From Mesotaenium endlicherianum (lineage: Eukaryota; Streptophyta; Zygnematophyceae; Zygnematales; Mesotaeniaceae): a stretch of 45,419 nucleotides of DNA. The position numbers and the translations under genes were made by a program. The notes under the pieces were generated by a model. It was not told the DNA's origin, did not search any database, and saw only the letters and a list, made by a program, of their open reading frames with translations. Positions 43,298-45,419 of the stretch are shown piece by piece. Position 1 is the stretch's first letter. The number at the start of each line of letters is the position of its first letter. Where the stretch lies: positions 78,969-124,387 of the forward strand of contig WELA01012185.1 of the NCBI GenBank assembly GCA_009602735.1. Direction: 5' to 3'.

Positions 43298-44944
43298 AAG
43301 TCGGAACTCAAGAGGAAGAGAAGGGCGGAAGAGGCACATGCAGAATACTTGCAATTCCGTGGAGACATCGAATCATCCTCTATCTTCGCTAGGGAATCAC
43401 AACGACTCCAACAACAGCGGGAGGCACAGAAGAAGGAGGAGGAGAAACAGGCTAGAGTGAGGCAGGAAGAACTGGACAGAAAAGCTACAGAGGAGGCCAA
43501 GAAAGCAGAGGAGGAGAGGCAAGCTGAAGAGAGGCGGAAGCAGCAGGCTGAAGAAGAAAAACAGAGGAGAATCAGCAGCTACCGCTACACAGTGCTGGGC
43601 AAGGGCTTTGATCTACTGGAGGAGGCCTTCAAGTATGCCCAGAGAAGTCGCAGTGAGTCGTAGAAGGAAATCCTCCAGAGGGAAGGGGAGACATCCAAAA
43701 ACTTTGACAAGTATATAGAGGTCAGCACGAGGCTCCTCCTCTACCACGATTACGCCAGGATGGTAGGATATACGGTTAGAGAGGCCAAGGCAATGGCCCA
43801 GGTGAATGAAGCAGGGGCTGGCTTGATTCTTGGTATCTGGGGGGCCGATAGGGTCATCAGGATGATCCCCATTGACGCGGACAGCTTTAAGGACTCAACA
43901 CCCCATAACAGGTTCAAGGCCATGTATAATGAGGTGGAGAGAAGGAGCTGGGAATTCTTGGCCAGGAAAACCAGTCAGCTAGACTTTGCAGGGCACTGGT
44001 ACCCTTGTACTCATAAAAGGACAGACCCTGCCTTCTTCCAAAAGCCCACTGATTGGCGGTGGATGACCATCAACATGAGGGACCAGTAGAATGACAGGGC
44101 GACGTATGAGGATTTCCTGACAGACCTAAAGGGGAACATAGTATTGCCCCCTCACATTGCGGCTTGGGACCCAAGATTGGATGGAGTCAGAGACTGCATG
44201 AGCCAAGAAATGCAGGGGGACAGAAGCAGGGCTCGAGAGTCATTCTCAAAAGGGAAGCACGCTTATGCCAAATGGACAAGCAAGCAGGGGGAAAAGGACC
44301 TCTATGCGGTACGGACTCAGCAGCCCCCACCAGCACCCAAAAGGGGAAGGTCGTTAGGATATTCTTTTTCTCGGGAAGAGCTGGAGCAGCTGACAGAAGA
44401 GACCCCAGAAGTCTCAGAGGAACCCGGGGACGGAGAGGAGGAGGAGTCAGAGGAAGACGAGGAGGAAGGCGAGGAGGAGGACACTAGCCCCGCCGTGATC
44501 ATGACACCTGCCACATCCCCTGTAAGGGAGAAGACGGGGTTGGCCCTGCAGCAACTCGCTGAAGAGGAGGATATCACTTGGCTGGGAACTGCCAGAGTAC
44601 AGAGCCCATCTGCAGGCACGGAGACCCAGTCAGACAGGGCAGACAGGAGGGTTGCTCAGGAGATAGCCAGAGGCCTGCTAGCATCTCCCTCGCAGAGAGG
44701 GCATGTACCCTTGGCTCATGTCATGCAAAATCCTTCTGGGATGCCGGTATACGTACCTGTCAGTTTAAGGGCTGCCCAGGAGAAAGCTGCCTCCCTTCAG
44801 TTTCAGACTGTGCAAGTGGAAACGGCCCAGTTATTGCGTTCTCCGCGGGGCCTCTACGCGGATCCCCCAGGCTTCAGGAGACCCCAAGACAGGAGGAGGT
44901 CTGGCTCCCCTGAGTATAGGCACTCAGGGACATCTCGCTCCTAA
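43298..44944 (+). pseudogene. Broken coiled-coil/acidic ORF of the retroelement
   Basis: One frame runs from about 43298 to the TAA at 44944 and is interrupted only by TAG at 43661-43663 and TAG at 44087-44089. A TAA at 43295 bounds it on the left. The first part is a Glu/Lys/Gln-rich coiled coil (QQQREAQKKEEEKQAR). The middle, around GFDLLEEAFKYAQRS and WEFLARKTSQLDF, is more complex, and a Glu/Asp block lies near 44,415-44,490. The tail is Arg/Ser-rich. I recognise no family. Gag-like or an extra structural ORF are the best guesses, because it ends just before the polypurine tract. The downstream 266-residue piece remains open. Confidence 0.55.
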
Positions 44945-45015
44945 TGGCAGTAGGCTGGGGACGGAAGGGACAGCACGCTGTTATTAGTGTTAGTGTTGTC
45001 GAGGCGACAACATGA

Positions 45016-45029
45016 TAAGTTGGAGGGAT
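45016..45029 (+). other. Polypurine tract next to the right LTR (copy 3)
   Basis: taagttggagggat is immediately followed by the third LTR copy at 45030, the position required for plus-strand priming. This is the only one of the three copies that abuts an LTR of the local family. Confidence 0.65.
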
Positions 45030-45314
45030 TATAATGAATCAGTGTATTGGTTGATGTAATATTTATTTAAATAATATAGTTAAATAAGTTCAGCCTGCTG
45101 AACTTTAGTGAATATTGAGTCTGCTGGACTTTATTAAATCATTTGTTTAATGACTCAGCCGGAAGCAGCAGGCCGGAGTCAACTTAGGTCAGCTTGCTGA
45201 CACATTCTTTGACAGCCAGCTGACTTCCATAGTCGGTCGCAGCGAACTGCCTAGATATGCATCTAAGTGTGGTGTGCTAGATGAATGGCCAGTTGACATC
45301 CTTAGGATGGATGG
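45030..45314 (+). repeat. Right (3') LTR, truncated
   Basis: It begins TATAATGAATC, where the left LTR has TGTAATGAATC, and follows the left LTR for 285 bases up to ggatggatgg. Similarity then stops abruptly. It shares with the left LTR variants that the middle LTR lacks, such as tagtkaatattgagtctgc and ggagtcaacttaggtc. The rest is missing or displaced beyond the window by another insertion. Confidence 0.8.
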
Positions 45315-45419
45315 TGTAGTGAAACAGATAGATAAAGTACTAAGTAAAATAAAATACTTTATTCAAGACAAGGATCTTTGAACACAAGTGGTAGCTTCTT
45401 GAAAGAGAGATGGCTTCTT
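45315..45419. other. Unidentified sequence interrupting the right LTR
   Basis: It starts tgtagtgaaacag exactly where LTR similarity ends and carries an 8-base inverted repeat (ataaagta at 45332-45339, tactttat at 45355-45362). A TG start suggests the edge of another LTR element nested in the first, but the other end lies outside the window. Confidence 0.35.

Larger units (their letters stand above)
37874..45314 (+). mobile_element. Composite Ty3/gypsy chromovirus-type LTR retrotransposon
   Basis: Order: LTR (37874-38592), tRNA-Met-like primer site, gag, broken zinc knuckle and protease, integrase with chromodomain, a nested same-family solo LTR (42395-43128), a further broken ORF, a polypurine tract (45016-45029), and a third LTR copy cut at 45314. 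Reverse transcriptase and RNase H are absent, so the element cannot move by itself. By eye, the left and right LTRs resemble each other more than either resembles the middle one. That supports reading them as one element's pair with the middle LTR inserted later. No target duplication can be tested because the right LTR is truncated. Confidence 0.75.

Overview
This is nuclear DNA from a eukaryote, most likely of the green (streptophyte) lineage. The main reasons are a calcium-dependent protein kinase with GT-AG introns, a SET/MYND protein whose layout resembles plant SDG41, and a Ty3/gypsy chromovirus with a tRNA-Met type primer site. The very GC-rich coding exons, long introns full of simple repeats, an assembly gap inside a (GA)n tract and heavy Ala/Gly/Gln/Ser runs would suit a charophyte alga such as Chara. 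That species guess is inference only.

Layout. 1-4940: AT-richer intergenic DNA, no gene supported. 4941-12932 (+): a complete CDPK gene in 11 exons whose phases join into a 548-residue protein, with an optional 39-base cassette exon. 12933-15636: intergenic, with a polyadenylation signal for the kinase and an LTR-like TATA element. 15637-22407 (-): a four-exon SET/MYND gene (1,263 residues as modelled) with a 560-base assembly gap in its second intron. 22408-24588: mostly intergenic, with one orphan exon candidate on the minus strand. 24589-36449 (-): a giant low-complexity protein gene (five exons, about 2,783 residues as modelled, 7.1 kb of it in one exon) that I do not recognise. 36450-37873: intergenic.

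37874 to the right edge: a composite LTR retrotransposon block. The left LTR is followed by a primer-binding site, gag, a frame-broken zinc-knuckle/protease stretch, and an integrase plus chromodomain. Reverse transcriptase and RNase H are missing. A second LTR (42395-43128) has its own 5-base target duplication, so it looks like a nested solo LTR. A further coiled-coil/acidic ORF (43298-44944), broken by two TAG codons, precedes a polypurine tract and a third LTR copy that is cut off at 45314.

The three cellular genes show no shared pathway and do not form an operon-like unit. I saw no rRNA, convincing tRNA or CRISPR array. The most unusual content is the composite retroelement and the giant low-complexity gene. 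I do not claim a new system beyond that. All exon joins were made by eye from splice consensus, reading phase and family resemblance.
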